Below are positions 32,963 to 42,102 of a stretch of DNA of 55,502 nucleotides, piece after piece. Positions within the stretch are counted from its first letter, which is position 1, and the number at the start of each line of letters is the position of its first letter. The notes beneath the pieces are model-generated. The model did not search any database, was not told the DNA's origin, and saw only the letters and a program-made list of their open reading frames with translations. The translations under genes and the position numbers were made by a program. Source of the DNA: Opitutales bacterium (GTDB taxonomy: Bacteria > Verrucomicrobiota > Verrucomicrobiia > Opitutales > Oceanipulchritudinaceae); contig SLNJ01000035.1 in assembly GCA_007133065.1 (NCBI GenBank), forward strand, positions 1 through 55,502, read 5' to 3'.

Positions 32963-33964
32963 ATGTCCGTACCTCTCCTTCACCGCCGTCCCGTGGTGGA
33001 GTTGAACCCTCGATCCAGATCGATCAAAGCCATGCGCTATGCATGCATGGTGACCGCAGCGTATCTCGTGTTCGCTGCCCTGTTCTCCGGAGCCATCGCT
33101 GCGATTGCTGTGCAGTCGCGCTTCGAGAACGGTCCAGGATGGTTCGGCGGGTGGATTACCGCGGCGATTTTCGTGGTGGTTTCAGCGGCGATAATATTCT
33201 TTGTCGCGTGCTTCGTCATCGAACGCGCCGGACGAGCGAACGAGCGCATAGACGGTTCCGGTAACGATCGGGTCGCCCTTGGGAAAAAGGCCGTGGCCGG
33301 TTTGATCGCCGGGAGCGTGACGCACGACAGCAACAATTTCCTGGGAACCCTGCGCGTCGGAATCGACGTCCTTGAGCGGAGTTTCGACGATGCGGAACGA
33401 CGGGATGCGACGATCGCCAGGATGAAAAATGCGTTGAATGAGTTGGCCCGGTTGAACAAGTGGATTTGTCGCTGCAACTCCCATGCGGGTGTCGATCAGC
33501 GCTCCCAGGTGCCACTGCAGGGCCTCCTGCAGCAGGTGATCACAGCGATCGAGCACGATGACGCCCTGCGGGGCCAGACCCTCCGGCTCGAGTCGCTGGG
33601 CAATCCCGATCTGAACGTCGATGAAATGCTGGTCCGGCAGGCGGTGTTTGAGTTGGTTGCCGATGTCGCGAAAAAAACGGATCGTGACGGCACGATTGTG
33701 ATTCGTGCGGGCGGTTGCGATGGCGCCGTCTACATTGAAGTCTGCGAGGCCGGCTCCGGGTTTTCCCAAGACCGCGGGGAAGACTCCCCGCGAACCCCCA
33801 GCGTCACAACCCAGGAGGAGTTCGACGACGGATTGCTCGTGGCGAAGTCGATCGCCACCGTTCTCGGCGGAAACCTGAGGGTTGAGGATGCCGCCAACGG
33901 CGGGTCCGGATTCAGGCTGACCTTTCCGGTCGGCGACGGCGAGGCGGCGCATTCGTCGTCCTGA
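32963..33964 (+). CDS. Membrane-bound histidine-kinase-like protein with degenerate ATPase domain
   Basis: 333 residues from ATG 32963. Two hydrophobic helices (about 24-50 and 61-86) precede a dimerisation/phospho-acceptor-like helix GLIAGSVTHDSNNFLGTLRVG with H121. The C-terminal half has the GHKL ATPase order but altered motifs: the N-box is FELVADVAKK without its Asn, the G1 box reads EVCEAGSGF in place of DNGxG, and the G2 box reads GLLVAKSIATVLGG. It may be a pseudokinase or phosphatase-only sensor. No response regulator is adjacent. An in-frame TTG/ATG to 32672 would overlap the neighbour; the segment before residue 98 of that longer frame lacks homology. Confidence 0.65.
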   Translation: MSVPLLHRRPVVELNPRSRSIKAMRYACMVTAAYLVFAALFSGAIAAIAVQSRFENGPGWFGGWITAAIFVVVSAAIIFFVACFVIERAGRANERIDGSGNDRVALGKKAVAGLIAGSVTHDSNNFLGTLRVGIDVLERSFDDAERRDATIARMKNALNELARLNKWICRCNSHAGVDQRSQVPLQGLLQQVITAIEHDDALRGQTLRLESLGNPDLNVDEMLVRQAVFELVADVAKKTDRDGTIVIRAGGCDGAVYIEVCEAGSGFSQDRGEDSPRTPSVTTQEEFDDGLLVAKSIATVLGGNLRVEDAANGGSGFRLTFPVGDGEAAHSSS

Positions 33965-34088
33965 TTGCTGACGGCGGTGCGGGCGCGCTCGATCCCGCCT
34001 GAAGATGCGACTGCGCCCGCGGGGTTTCGCTGAAATTCTTTGGGAAATATTTGCCAGACGGGGTTGATTGGGACACGCTGCTCGAGCT

Positions 34089-34415
34089 ATGATCGATCTG
34101 ATTAAAAAAACAATACTCGCCGGCATCGGTGCGTCGGTGGTCACGAAGGAAGCACTCGAGAAGCAGTTGAATGAGCTTGTTGAGCGGGGCAAGCTCTCGA
34201 CGGAGGATGCTTGCAAGGCCCGCGATGAGATCCTGAAAGAAGGCAAGAAGGAGTTTGAAGACTCGCGGGAGCGCCTGGCCAAGGAGGTCGACGACCTGTT
34301 GGCGAAGGCGCACTTCGCGACGCAGAAGGATCTGAAGGCCCTCGAGACACGATTGGCTGCGGTGGAGAAGGATCTGTCGAAGCACGCGGCCGACAAGAAG
34401 GCTCACGCTTCCTGA
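34089..34415 (+). CDS. Phasin-like coiled-coil protein
   Basis: 108 residues, highly charged and helical: MIDLIKKTILAGIGASVVTK, then EALEKQLNELVERGKL and a KDLKALETRLAAVEKDLSKH heptad region. This matches the PhaI/phasin-superfamily type of small protein often annotated as a granule-associated regulator. It lies 10 bases before the ABC1-kinase gene on the same strand, a pairing I believe recurs in other bacteria, so it may work with that kinase rather than with polyester granules. No PHA synthase is nearby. Confidence 0.7.
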   Translation: MIDLIKKTILAGIGASVVTKEALEKQLNELVERGKLSTEDACKARDEILKEGKKEFEDSRERLAKEVDDLLAKAHFATQKDLKALETRLAAVEKDLSKHAADKKAHAS

Positions 34416-34425
34416 ACCGGTCGGT

Positions 34426-36084
34426 TTGAAACCGTTTTCACTATTCCGGGACGCGCTTCGTGCGCGGTACATCATCGCCACCCTGGTGCGCCACGGGTTC
34501 GCGGAGTTTTTGCAGGAGCTCGAGTTGCCGGGCAAGTGGCTGCAGCGGCTTGTGGCGCAGCCGAAGGAGCACCTCAATGTCTGGCAGCGGATCCGGGCCG
34601 CGGTGGAGGATCTTGGCCCGACGTTTGTGAAGATGGGGCAGGTCCTCAGTTCGCGTCCGGATGTCCTGCCTCAACCGCTGATTGACGAATTCCGTTTGCT
34701 TCGAGAGCAGGTTGGGGCGGTGGAATGGAGCCGGATCGAAACGGTGTTGTTGGAGGAGTTGGACGGTCCTCTGGAGAATCACTTCCAGGAGTTCGAGCAG
34801 AATCCGCGGGCGAGCGCTTCCCTGGGACAGGTGTATTATGCGCGACTGACCGGGAGCGGGAGGGAGGTGGCGGTCAAGGTTCAGCGCCCCGGAATCCGTC
34901 GTGCAATCGAAGCGGACCTCGAGATTCTCGGCTGGCTGGCGCGGCAGGTTCATCAGCGTGTTCCGGAGTGGCAGGGGTACGACCTGCCCTCGGTCGTCCA
35001 GGAACTGCGGCAGGGTTTGCTCCAGGAACTTGATTTCACGTATGAAGCAAGAAACGCGTCGTTGTTCAATGTGTTGAATCCGTACCCCAATGACGTCTTT
35101 GCTGCGGAGGTGATTGAGGAGTTCACCACGACACGGCTGGTTGTATCGGAGTGGGTGGAGGGATTTTCCCCGTCACGTGGAGGGTGGTCGGACGAGGAGA
35201 GGGCGCGCTTGGCTCGGGCGGGCGCCCGTTCCGTGTTTCACCAGATCGTGGTGTCGGGATTCTTCCACGGAGATCCACACACGGGGAACCTGGTTGTTAC
35301 CAAAGACGGGCGCATCTGTTTCCTGGATTGGGGATTGGCGGGCCAGCTGACGCGTGAGATGCGGTATTTCCTGGCGGACCTGCTTGGAGCAGTGACCAGC
35401 TGGGATCCCGAGCGGGTGGTTCGCATCGCAACACGGATGAACCGGTCGACCCGACGGATTGACCGGTCCCGGATGGAGAAGGAGGTGATGCAGGTTCTCT
35501 TGCGCTATCGCAATCAGGTGGATCCCGGCAAGGTGATCGGGCGGATCATACTCGATTTGATCTACGTATTCGGGACCAGCGGCATTGCGGTGGCACGGGA
35601 TTACACCTTGCTTGCGAAGGCGGTCGTCTCGTTGGAGGAGACCGGTCGCACATTCGATCCCGCCTTCGATCTGGCCGACTCGGCCAAACCGTTCCTTCGG
35701 GGGATGGAATGGGAGCGACGCAATCCCGCAAACGTGATACACCAGGTCGGCGTCGGGGTCGAAGGGGGTTGGCGCAAACTGGTCGAGCTGCCGGACGACC
35801 TGCAGCGGGTACTGCGGCGGTTCGAGGAAGAGGACCTCAGCATCAACCTCCATCACAAAGGCGTCGGGCCCGTGATCGACGAGTTGAGTGCCGGGGTCAA
35901 CCGGCTGGTTTATGCGATCATCGTAGCGGCGTTGATTATCGGCAGTTCACTGGTCATCCGCGCGAACGTTCCACCGCTGCTATGGGAGACCTACCCGATC
36001 ATTGGCGTGCTGGGGTATCTCGGGTCCGCCGTCCTGGGGATCTGGTTGGTCGTGGACATCCTGCGCCACGGTCGAATGAAGTAG
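34426..36084 (+). CDS. ABC1/UbiB-family atypical kinase (AarF)
   Basis: 552 residues from a TTG at 34426, the only plausible start for the LKPFSLFRDALR homology. Family motifs: KxGQ signature in PTFVKMGQVLSSRPDVLP, Ala-rich loop ASASLGQVYYARL, catalytic FFHGDPHTGNLVV, and metal-binding FLDWGLAG. The C-terminus has two membrane helices (LVYAIIVAALIIGSSLVI and IGVLGYLGSAVLGIWLVV). UbiB proteins support isoprenoid quinone synthesis by extracting lipid intermediates from the membrane. The phasin-like protein immediately upstream is probably co-expressed. Confidence 0.93.
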   Translation: MKPFSLFRDALRARYIIATLVRHGFAEFLQELELPGKWLQRLVAQPKEHLNVWQRIRAAVEDLGPTFVKMGQVLSSRPDVLPQPLIDEFRLLREQVGAVEWSRIETVLLEELDGPLENHFQEFEQNPRASASLGQVYYARLTGSGREVAVKVQRPGIRRAIEADLEILGWLARQVHQRVPEWQGYDLPSVVQELRQGLLQELDFTYEARNASLFNVLNPYPNDVFAAEVIEEFTTTRLVVSEWVEGFSPSRGGWSDEERARLARAGARSVFHQIVVSGFFHGDPHTGNLVVTKDGRICFLDWGLAGQLTREMRYFLADLLGAVTSWDPERVVRIATRMNRSTRRIDRSRMEKEVMQVLLRYRNQVDPGKVIGRIILDLIYVFGTSGIAVARDYTLLAKAVVSLEETGRTFDPAFDLADSAKPFLRGMEWERRNPANVIHQVGVGVEGGWRKLVELPDDLQRVLRRFEEEDLSINLHHKGVGPVIDELSAGVNRLVYAIIVAALIIGSSLVIRANVPPLLWETYPIIGVLGYLGSAVLGIWLVVDILRHGRMK

Positions 36085-36088
36085 TGTG

Positions 36089-36970
36089 TCACCCCCGATC
36101 GCTCTCGTATCGCTTGCGGGCGTCGCGTAAGGCCGTGTGCATCTCCAGCTCCTGGAGGAGCGACTCCAATTTCTCATAGTCCGGCGATGGCTGCTTCAAC
36201 TCGCCGAGCGGGACACGGGTGTCAATCGTGGTGAGCAGGAGGTTGCGCCGCAGGTTCTGCTGTTCGGCGTGGACAAACGCTTGAAATCGCGGCGGTTTGA
36301 GTTCGCCGCAATGGGCGATGATCTCCTCGAGATTTCTGTATCGCTGGAGCCACTTCGCAGCGGTTTTGGGGCCGACCCCGGCGAGGCCGGGGATATTGTC
36401 CGAGCTATCGCCGACGAGAGCGAGATAGTCCGGGACCTGATCCGGGTTGACGCCGAGCTTCGCGCGCAAGGCTTCTTCATCGATTCGGCGCCATCCCAGT
36501 TTCGGGTTCGCGGTAGGGGGAGGGAGGAGCTGGTGGACGACCTGGTTGCGGATACATTGGCCGAGGTCTTTGTCGGCACTGACGATCGTCACGCGATCGC
36601 CCTGTTCGGCGAGCCGGACGGCCCAGGAACCGATAAGGTCATCGGCCTCGACGCCGTCGCGTTCGACTCCGCCGAATCCCATCGCGAGGGTCAGGGCTCG
36701 TATGTAGGGCAACTGGTCGCTGAGAGCTTCCGGACACGCCACGCGGGTGGCCTTGTAGTCGGCGTGAAGCTCGACATGGCGCGCGGATTGGCCGAGGTCG
36801 AAGAAGACCACAAATACATCGGGCATTTCATCGTCCTGGAGCTTCCACAGGGTTCGGATCCAGCCGTGCAGAGCGCCGGTGGGAAATCCATCCGAGCGTG
36901 TGAGGTCGGGCATACCGTAGAAGGAGCGGAAGGCGAGATTGTGTCCGTCAACGAGCAGATAGTGGGCCAT
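36089..36970 (-). CDS. 5'-3' exonuclease (PolA N-terminal-type, flap endonuclease)
   Basis: 293 residues. Metal-binding acidic motifs of the PIN-like nuclease are present: LLVDGHNLAFRSFYG, DVFVVFFDLGQSAR, GVEADDLIGSWA and IVSADKDLGQ. The helix-hairpin-helix DNA-binding segment DNIPGLAGVGPKTAAKWLQ is near 190-210. It is the stand-alone nuclease related to the N-terminal domain of DNA polymerase I, which removes RNA primers and flaps. It converges with the ABC1-kinase gene; the long frame extending to 37546 crosses the DCC gene and is a shadow. Confidence 0.93.
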   Translation of the reverse strand: MAHYLLVDGHNLAFRSFYGMPDLTRSDGFPTGALHGWIRTLWKLQDDEMPDVFVVFFDLGQSARHVELHADYKATRVACPEALSDQLPYIRALTLAMGFGGVERDGVEADDLIGSWAVRLAEQGDRVTIVSADKDLGQCIRNQVVHQLLPPPTANPKLGWRRIDEEALRAKLGVNPDQVPDYLALVGDSSDNIPGLAGVGPKTAAKWLQRYRNLEEIIAHCGELKPPRFQAFVHAEQQNLRRNLLLTTIDTRVPLGELKQPSPDYEKLESLLQELEMHTALRDARKRYESDRG

Positions 36971-37068
36971 TGTCGGATTTTCACGGGAGCCGGGGGGATT
37001 GGTAAAGCCAAAAGGGTTGTCATTCAAGAGCCGGCTGTCCAAGGTTGCCGCCAGCCGCTCGAATTTGA

Positions 37069-37434
37069 ATGAAAGTAGCTCGGGTTTCACAACCGCCGGA
37101 TCGACCGGTATTGCTTTACGACGGGAATTGTCGCTTCTGTTGTCGCTGGGTGGCGCGTTGGAAGAGCGTGACGGGGGAGCAGGTTGCGTATGAGAAAATC
37201 CAGCGCGCGGCGGACCGGTTCCCCGAGATTCCGCAATCGGAGCTGGAAGCGGTGGTTCACCTGGTGGAGCCGTCGGGCGCGGTTCGACGCGGAGCGGAGG
37301 CGGTCTTTCACACGCTGGGGGTCCGCCGGGGATATGGCTGGCTGGTGCGGTATTACGCCCGGAGTCGTATCTTCGCGTCCGTATCCGAGTGGGTGTACCG
37401 TCTGATCGCGCGGAGTCGGAGGTTTCTCCCGTGA
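37069..37434 (+). CDS. DCC-family thiol-disulfide oxidoreductase (DUF393)
   Basis: 121 residues. PVLLYDGNCRFCCRWVARWK carries the family CxxC (Cys-Arg-Phe-Cys) after the conserved DGxC. A middle stretch with VVHLVEPSGAVRRGAEAVF and an ending WLVRYYARSRIFASVSEWVY complete the small thioredoxin-like fold. Members are predicted disulfide oxidoreductases; the physiological partner is unknown. It is divergent from the exonuclease with 98 bases between them. Confidence 0.88.
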   Translation: MKVARVSQPPDRPVLLYDGNCRFCCRWVARWKSVTGEQVAYEKIQRAADRFPEIPQSELEAVVHLVEPSGAVRRGAEAVFHTLGVRRGYGWLVRYYARSRIFASVSEWVYRLIARSRRFLP

Positions 37435-37606
37435 CCGGGCGGATCGATTGCGCGGGTCGATGCCGTTGATCCCGTGCGTGAGGGGCAACGCGATTCAGCT
37501 CCTTCTCGCGCGCTGCCGGCTGCACACTGAGACGACGGTCCGGCAATTCATTTGAGTTGAATGCGAAAACCTGCTAATCGGAACAGTCAATTTCACAACC
37601 GATACG

Positions 37607-38416
37607 ATGTACCAGCACTATTACGGATTGCGGGAAATGCCGTTCAGTATTACGCCTGACCCGCAGTTTCTATTTCTGAGCCCGACGCACCAGGAAGCTT
37701 TGCAGCATCTGCGCTACGGCGTTGAGCAGAAGAAAGGGTTCATCGTATTGACGGGCGAGGTGGGGTGCGGGAAGACCACCCTGTGCCGAAAGTTGCTGGA
37801 GGAGTTGGATCCCGAGCATTACGAGACCGCGCTGGTTCTCAACCCCCGGCTTACGGAAACGCAGCTGTTGCGGGTGATCCTGATGGAACTGGGGGAGGGG
37901 AATCCGATGGGGGATCTGCAGGATCTGCTGCATCAGCTTAACACGCGGCTGCTCGATCTCATTCATCGGGGAAAGAGCATTGTTCTGATCATCGACGAAT
38001 CCCAGAACCTCGAGTTCGATACGCTGGAGCACGTTCGATTGCTGTCGAATCTCGAAACGGACACGCAGAAACTCCTGCAGATTGTTCTGATCGGGCAGCC
38101 CGAGCTGAAGGACAAGCTCAAGCAGAAGCGGATGCGGCAACTCGCTCAACGGATTCTGGTCTTCTACGACCTTGAGCCGCTCACCGAGGACGAAACGACT
38201 GCGTACATCCAGCACCGCTTGACCACGGCCGGCAGCAATGGGCGGCCGCGATTCTCGGCGCGTGCCTCCCGCAAAGTCTATCGCATCACCTACGGCGTCC
38301 CCAGACTGATCAATAATTTATGTGACAAGGCTATTCTGGCGGCCTATGTTCGGGATAAGGATGAGGTGACTTGGTGGGATGTCCGCCGAGCCGCCCGCGA
38401 GCTGAAGATTCGATGA
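37607..38416 (+). CDS. ExeA/GspA-type AAA ATPase
   Basis: 269 residues. It begins YYGLREMPFSITPDPQFLFL, the ExeA hallmark, then VLTGEVGCGKTTLCRKLL (Walker A) and SIVLIIDESQNLEFD (Walker B), with QIVLIGQPELKDKL and TYGVPRLINNLCDKA toward the end. ExeA pairs with ExeB (GspB) to build the type II secretion outer-membrane secretin. Here it overlaps by ATGA a GspB-like gene, so the same role is likely. A peptidoglycan-binding domain, found in longer ExeA forms, is absent. Confidence 0.9.
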   Translation: MYQHYYGLREMPFSITPDPQFLFLSPTHQEALQHLRYGVEQKKGFIVLTGEVGCGKTTLCRKLLEELDPEHYETALVLNPRLTETQLLRVILMELGEGNPMGDLQDLLHQLNTRLLDLIHRGKSIVLIIDESQNLEFDTLEHVRLLSNLETDTQKLLQIVLIGQPELKDKLKQKRMRQLAQRILVFYDLEPLTEDETTAYIQHRLTTAGSNGRPRFSARASRKVYRITYGVPRLINNLCDKAILAAYVRDKDEVTWWDVRRAARELKIR

Positions 38417-39174
38417 GTCTGATCAACGAAGCCTTGAAGAAAGCGCAGGCGAGGCAGCAATCGGCCCCGGATGCTGTGTTTTCCGCGCATGGCGGTGCCG
38501 GCGGGGCGGCGGGATCCGGACAGGTTGGATCCTCGGGGCCCTCCACGGCCGGTCTCGTGAAAATGTTCGCGGCGATGCTGGTTATAACCCTGCTGGTGGC
38601 GGCGGGGATCTCGTTTATGATCACGCGCCTGGCGACCGGCGGGAAGTCGGAGCCGGAGGCGATGGAGGGGGTCGGGGCGCCCTATGAAAGCGTTTCCGGG
38701 GAATCCCCCGGAAGTGTTGTGGACGGGGAATCGACGGATTCGCCGCAATCGTCTTCGATCGCGGGCCGGGTGGGCGAAACGACCCGGTTGGCGGCGGACC
38801 GGGCCGCCATCGTGGATGGGGTATCGGATTCGGTGGTCGCCCGGGCGAATGAGTCCGAGCCGGCGCCGCCACCGCCTCCTGAACCACCGGCTGCGGAGAC
38901 GGCTTCGTCGCAGGAGGTGCAGCGACCGCGGGCGGGGGACGAGCGCGACACGGTGACAGGGAGGGTTCGCGACTACCTGGAACGGTTGGAGGTGCGTGGC
39001 ATCTCGATGGCCAACAATCGTGCGCTGATCTACGATACGCAGGGCCGGCGCACGCAATCCTTTCAAAAAGGCGAGTGGGTCCAACGCGACTTGCAGATAC
39101 GGATTTTCGATATTACCAGGGATGCGGTCATTTTCGAAGACGGCCGCGGCACGCGATATGTCAAATACTTCTGA
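38413..39174 (+). CDS. GspB/ExeB-like membrane protein, first copy
   Basis: 253 residues. MSLINEALKKAQARQQ is the usual GspB/ExeB-like start. One membrane helix (VKMFAAMLVITLLVAAGISF) follows at about 50-70, then a Pro/Ser/Glu-rich periplasmic linker, and a compact C-terminal domain from about 187: YLERLEVRGISMANNRALIY to VIFEDGRGTRYVKYF. It is coupled to the ExeA ATPase by ATGA overlap. The C-terminal domain resembles that of the next gene, so they are paralogues or parts of one assembly. Confidence 0.8.
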   Translation: MSLINEALKKAQARQQSAPDAVFSAHGGAGGAAGSGQVGSSGPSTAGLVKMFAAMLVITLLVAAGISFMITRLATGGKSEPEAMEGVGAPYESVSGESPGSVVDGESTDSPQSSSIAGRVGETTRLAADRAAIVDGVSDSVVARANESEPAPPPPPEPPAAETASSQEVQRPRAGDERDTVTGRVRDYLERLEVRGISMANNRALIYDTQGRRTQSFQKGEWVQRDLQIRIFDITRDAVIFEDGRGTRYVKYF

Positions 39175-40198
39175 AGGAAACGATTCTGAGAAACAGCGGA
39201 AGCCGCGCCTCTCGCTGCGTCCCAGGCAATCATCGGATCAGAGCCGTGAAGAGGGGAAACCCGAAGCACCGCATGAGGAGTCCGAGCAATCAGGGACACC
39301 CGAACAACAGCCCGCTTCGCGGAAGCCGACGCTGAAACTGAAACGGGATACCGAGCCGAAATCCACCGACGCCGCTTCGGCATCCCCTGTTTCAGAGGAG
39401 CCAAAAGCGTCGCCGGAGGAGCCGCGGGAGCCCGAGCCACCGGCGGTCGAGGAGAGCCAGGGAGGTGAGCCCCGGGAGGCGGATGAGGCTCCGGAAGAGC
39501 CGAGTGCCGGGGCCGACGAAGAGCCGACAGAGCCGAGCCCGGTTGCGGACCCGCCGCTGCCGGAGCGGACGGAGGCAGCGGATCGACCCGCCCCGAAGCT
39601 CGCATTGAAGGGAGGGGGCGCAGGCCGGAGCGAGGATTCGGGCGGAGATGGGGAGGCAGCGGCTGCGTCCGAATCTCCGGTTGAGGCCGTGGAGGCTCAG
39701 GAGGACCGGGACCCGGTCGTGGCGGACGAAGGCGCCGGGGTCGTGGCGGAGTCCGAAGGCCGCAAGCGTCCGTTGCTCAAGGTGCTTGTTTTCGCTGCTG
39801 TGGTCGTGGGAATCTTCGCTTTGGCTGGGTTCCTGACGCTGCTTGTCCTCATCGGGGGTTCCGATGCGGAACCTGAGGCTCCGGGGGTTGCCGTTGCGGC
39901 GACGGAGGCGGATTCGCCGGCCGTCGAAGCGCCGGAGGATGCCGGCGCCGGTGTGCCTGCGCCGGCCGAGCTCGAGAGGGGAAACGATCCGGAGATCCTC
40001 GGATTCCTGGATCGCTTGGAGATCTCGATGGTTTTGGAGCATGCGGATCGTCCGCGGATCGTCGTGCAGCAGGTGGCATACGGGATCGGGGACGTTTTGA
40101 ACCCGCGGTGGGATCTTCGGTTCGCAGGACTGGATCGCGAGCGCGGCGAGCTCTATTTCGAAGACGGTGCCGGAGAGAGGTATGTGCTGAATTACTGA
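39158..40198 (+). CDS. GspB-like membrane protein with long acidic linker, second copy
   Basis: 346 residues from ATG 39158, overlapping the previous gene by 17 bases. Residues 1-200 are almost all Pro, Glu, Ala, Ser and Gly (low complexity), containing short LSLRP, LKLKR and LALKG motifs. A membrane helix (KVLVFAAVVVGIFALAGFLT) lies near 208-235. A C-terminal domain from about 280 reads FLDRLEISMVLEHADRPRIV to GELYFEDGAGERYVLNY and aligns with the C-terminal domain of the first GspB-like protein. The long disordered cytoplasmic tail is unusual and could be a docking platform for the ATPase. Confidence 0.75.
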   Translation: MSNTSEGNDSEKQRKPRLSLRPRQSSDQSREEGKPEAPHEESEQSGTPEQQPASRKPTLKLKRDTEPKSTDAASASPVSEEPKASPEEPREPEPPAVEESQGGEPREADEAPEEPSAGADEEPTEPSPVADPPLPERTEAADRPAPKLALKGGGAGRSEDSGGDGEAAAASESPVEAVEAQEDRDPVVADEGAGVVAESEGRKRPLLKVLVFAAVVVGIFALAGFLTLLVLIGGSDAEPEAPGVAVAATEADSPAVEAPEDAGAGVPAPAELERGNDPEILGFLDRLEISMVLEHADRPRIVVQQVAYGIGDVLNPRWDLRFAGLDRERGELYFEDGAGERYVLNY

Positions 40199-40212
40199 GT
40201 CCTGAATCCCGG

Positions 40213-42102
40213 TCACTCGAGGAATGGGGTGTATTCCGGAACCATTTCGACGATGCGTTCCTTCAGAAGATTCCGTTCCACGGTGTACAGTTCCGTGCGC
40301 AGCTGATCGAGAAACGCCCGGACCCTGTCATAGTCCGGGGCTGTGGTGATGAACCGCAGGACTTTCGGGTGGGCGGTCTCCGCGTGGCTCTCGGTGGAGT
40401 GCTGCAGTTCCTCGAAAAGTTTTTCGCCCGGCCGGAGCCCCGTGAACTCGATCGCGATATCGACGTCCGGACGGAACCCGCTCAACTGGATCATCTGGTG
40501 GGCGAGATCAAGGATCTTGATCGGAGTGCCCATATTGAGAACGAAGATCTCGCCTCCGGTGCCGAGCGTCCCGCATTGCAGAACGAGTCCTGCGGCTTCC
40601 GGAATGGTCATGAAATACCGCTTCATTTGCGGATGTGTCACCGTGACCGGGCCACCTGCGGCGATCTGCTGACGGAAGACCGGAACGACGCTCCCCGAAC
40701 TCCCGAGGACATTCCCAAAGCGCACGGCCATGAATCGGGTCCGGTGTTCGTTGCGCCCTTGGCGTGCCTGGAGGTAGATCTCGGCGAGGCGTTTGCTCGC
40801 CCCCATCACACTCCTGGGATTGATCGCTTTGTCGGACGATACCAGCACGAAGCGGGCCACCCCGTACTCGACGGCGAGGTCGGCAAGGAGGACGGTGGCA
40901 TAGGTGTTATTCTTGAGCGCTTCCGACGGTTGGTGTTCGAGTATCGGGACGTGCTTGTGCGCGGCGGCATGAACGATGAGGGCGGGACGGTGCCGCTTGA
41001 GGACCGCGCGCATCCGTTCTTCGTCGAGCACGTTTGCGACGAGCGGCATGAAAACATGACCGTGGCCTTCTTCAAGCAGACGATTCTCCAGGTTGAAGAG
41101 TTGCACCTCGGCTTGATCGACCAGGAGGAGCCGCTTCGGCTGGTACCCGGCAATCTGCGCGGCCAGCTCTGCTCCGATACTGCCGCCGGCACCGGTTACG
41201 AGGACGACCTCGTCGCGGATCATCCGTCCGATCTCATCGGAATCCAGTGAGACCGAATCCCTGCCGAGGAGATCCTGGACTTCCACCGGCCGAATGCGGT
41301 TGGCGCGGACCCTGCCGGTGGTCAGTTCGACGAGCGATGGAACGATCTCGACTTTGAGATCCAGATCGGTCGCGCGGTGAACGATTTCCCGGACGCGCGG
41401 CGCCGGCGCCTCCGGCATCGCGATAATCACGCGGCGGATCCCGTACTGGCTCTTGACCCACTCAATTCGGTCCGGGCTGTCGACGACCGGGATCCCGTGA
41501 ACGTGTTTTCGCCACTTCGAGCGATTGTCGTCGAGAAACACGACGGGCCGCATCCCGAGTCCGCGGCGCGCGAGCAGATCCGCCGCAATGGTGCTGCCGA
41601 CATCGCCGGCGCCGACGATCGCGACATTCTCCGCCTTTTTGGTCGATACCTCACCTCCGCTGAAATAGCGTTCGCGAAGCACCCGAAGCGAGACGCGGAA
41701 TCCGACGATGCCGAGCAGCGAGATGCCGAAATCGGCGAGGATCACGCTCCGGGGCGGGCAGCTCGCCGGGTCGGTGACATACCAGAGATAGAGCAGGAAC
41801 ACGGCGTTCAGGCTGAGCGCGAAAAAGATCCGGTAGAGGTCGGGGAGCCGAAAGTAGCTCAGCAGACCGGCGAACTGGCCAAACGCAAACATCAGAACGA
41901 GTTTGAGCGGGATCACCCAGATCAGGTTCTCCAGAAAGAGGTGCAAATACTGCGGCGGAAGGTCGAAATCGAATCGCAGTTGGTAGGCGAGAAACAGCGA
42001 ACACACGAAGATAACGGTGTAGGCGCCCAACAGGAACAATCCGCGCAGAAAGAAGAGCTGCCGGAACAGGAAGGAGAAGAGCGCGAGCGGGTTGCGCCTC
42101 AT
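40213..42102 (-). CDS. CapD/WbpM/PglF-type membrane nucleotide-sugar 4,6-dehydratase
   Basis: 629 residues from ATG 42102. Four membrane helices (about 10-130) lead to two Rossmann parts: NVAIVGAGDVGSTIAADLLA and EVVLVTGAGGSIGAELAAQI. The dehydratase core has SSDKAINPRSVMGASKRLAE, with the Ser-Asp-Lys and Met-x3-Lys catalytic arrangement typical of this inverting or retaining UDP-HexNAc 4,6-dehydratase family, and VRFGNVLGSSGSVVPVFR. These enzymes make UDP-QuiNAc- or bacillosamine-type sugars for surface polysaccharide or glycoprotein. It is alone here, without glycosyltransferases. Confidence 0.92.
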   Translation of the reverse strand: MRRNPLALFSFLFRQLFFLRGLFLLGAYTVIFVCSLFLAYQLRFDFDLPPQYLHLFLENLIWVIPLKLVLMFAFGQFAGLLSYFRLPDLYRIFFALSLNAVFLLYLWYVTDPASCPPRSVILADFGISLLGIVGFRVSLRVLRERYFSGGEVSTKKAENVAIVGAGDVGSTIAADLLARRGLGMRPVVFLDDNRSKWRKHVHGIPVVDSPDRIEWVKSQYGIRRVIIAMPEAPAPRVREIVHRATDLDLKVEIVPSLVELTTGRVRANRIRPVEVQDLLGRDSVSLDSDEIGRMIRDEVVLVTGAGGSIGAELAAQIAGYQPKRLLLVDQAEVQLFNLENRLLEEGHGHVFMPLVANVLDEERMRAVLKRHRPALIVHAAAHKHVPILEHQPSEALKNNTYATVLLADLAVEYGVARFVLVSSDKAINPRSVMGASKRLAEIYLQARQGRNEHRTRFMAVRFGNVLGSSGSVVPVFRQQIAAGGPVTVTHPQMKRYFMTIPEAAGLVLQCGTLGTGGEIFVLNMGTPIKILDLAHQMIQLSGFRPDVDIAIEFTGLRPGEKLFEELQHSTESHAETAHPKVLRFITTAPDYDRVRAFLDQLRTELYTVERNLLKERIVEMVPEYTPFLE

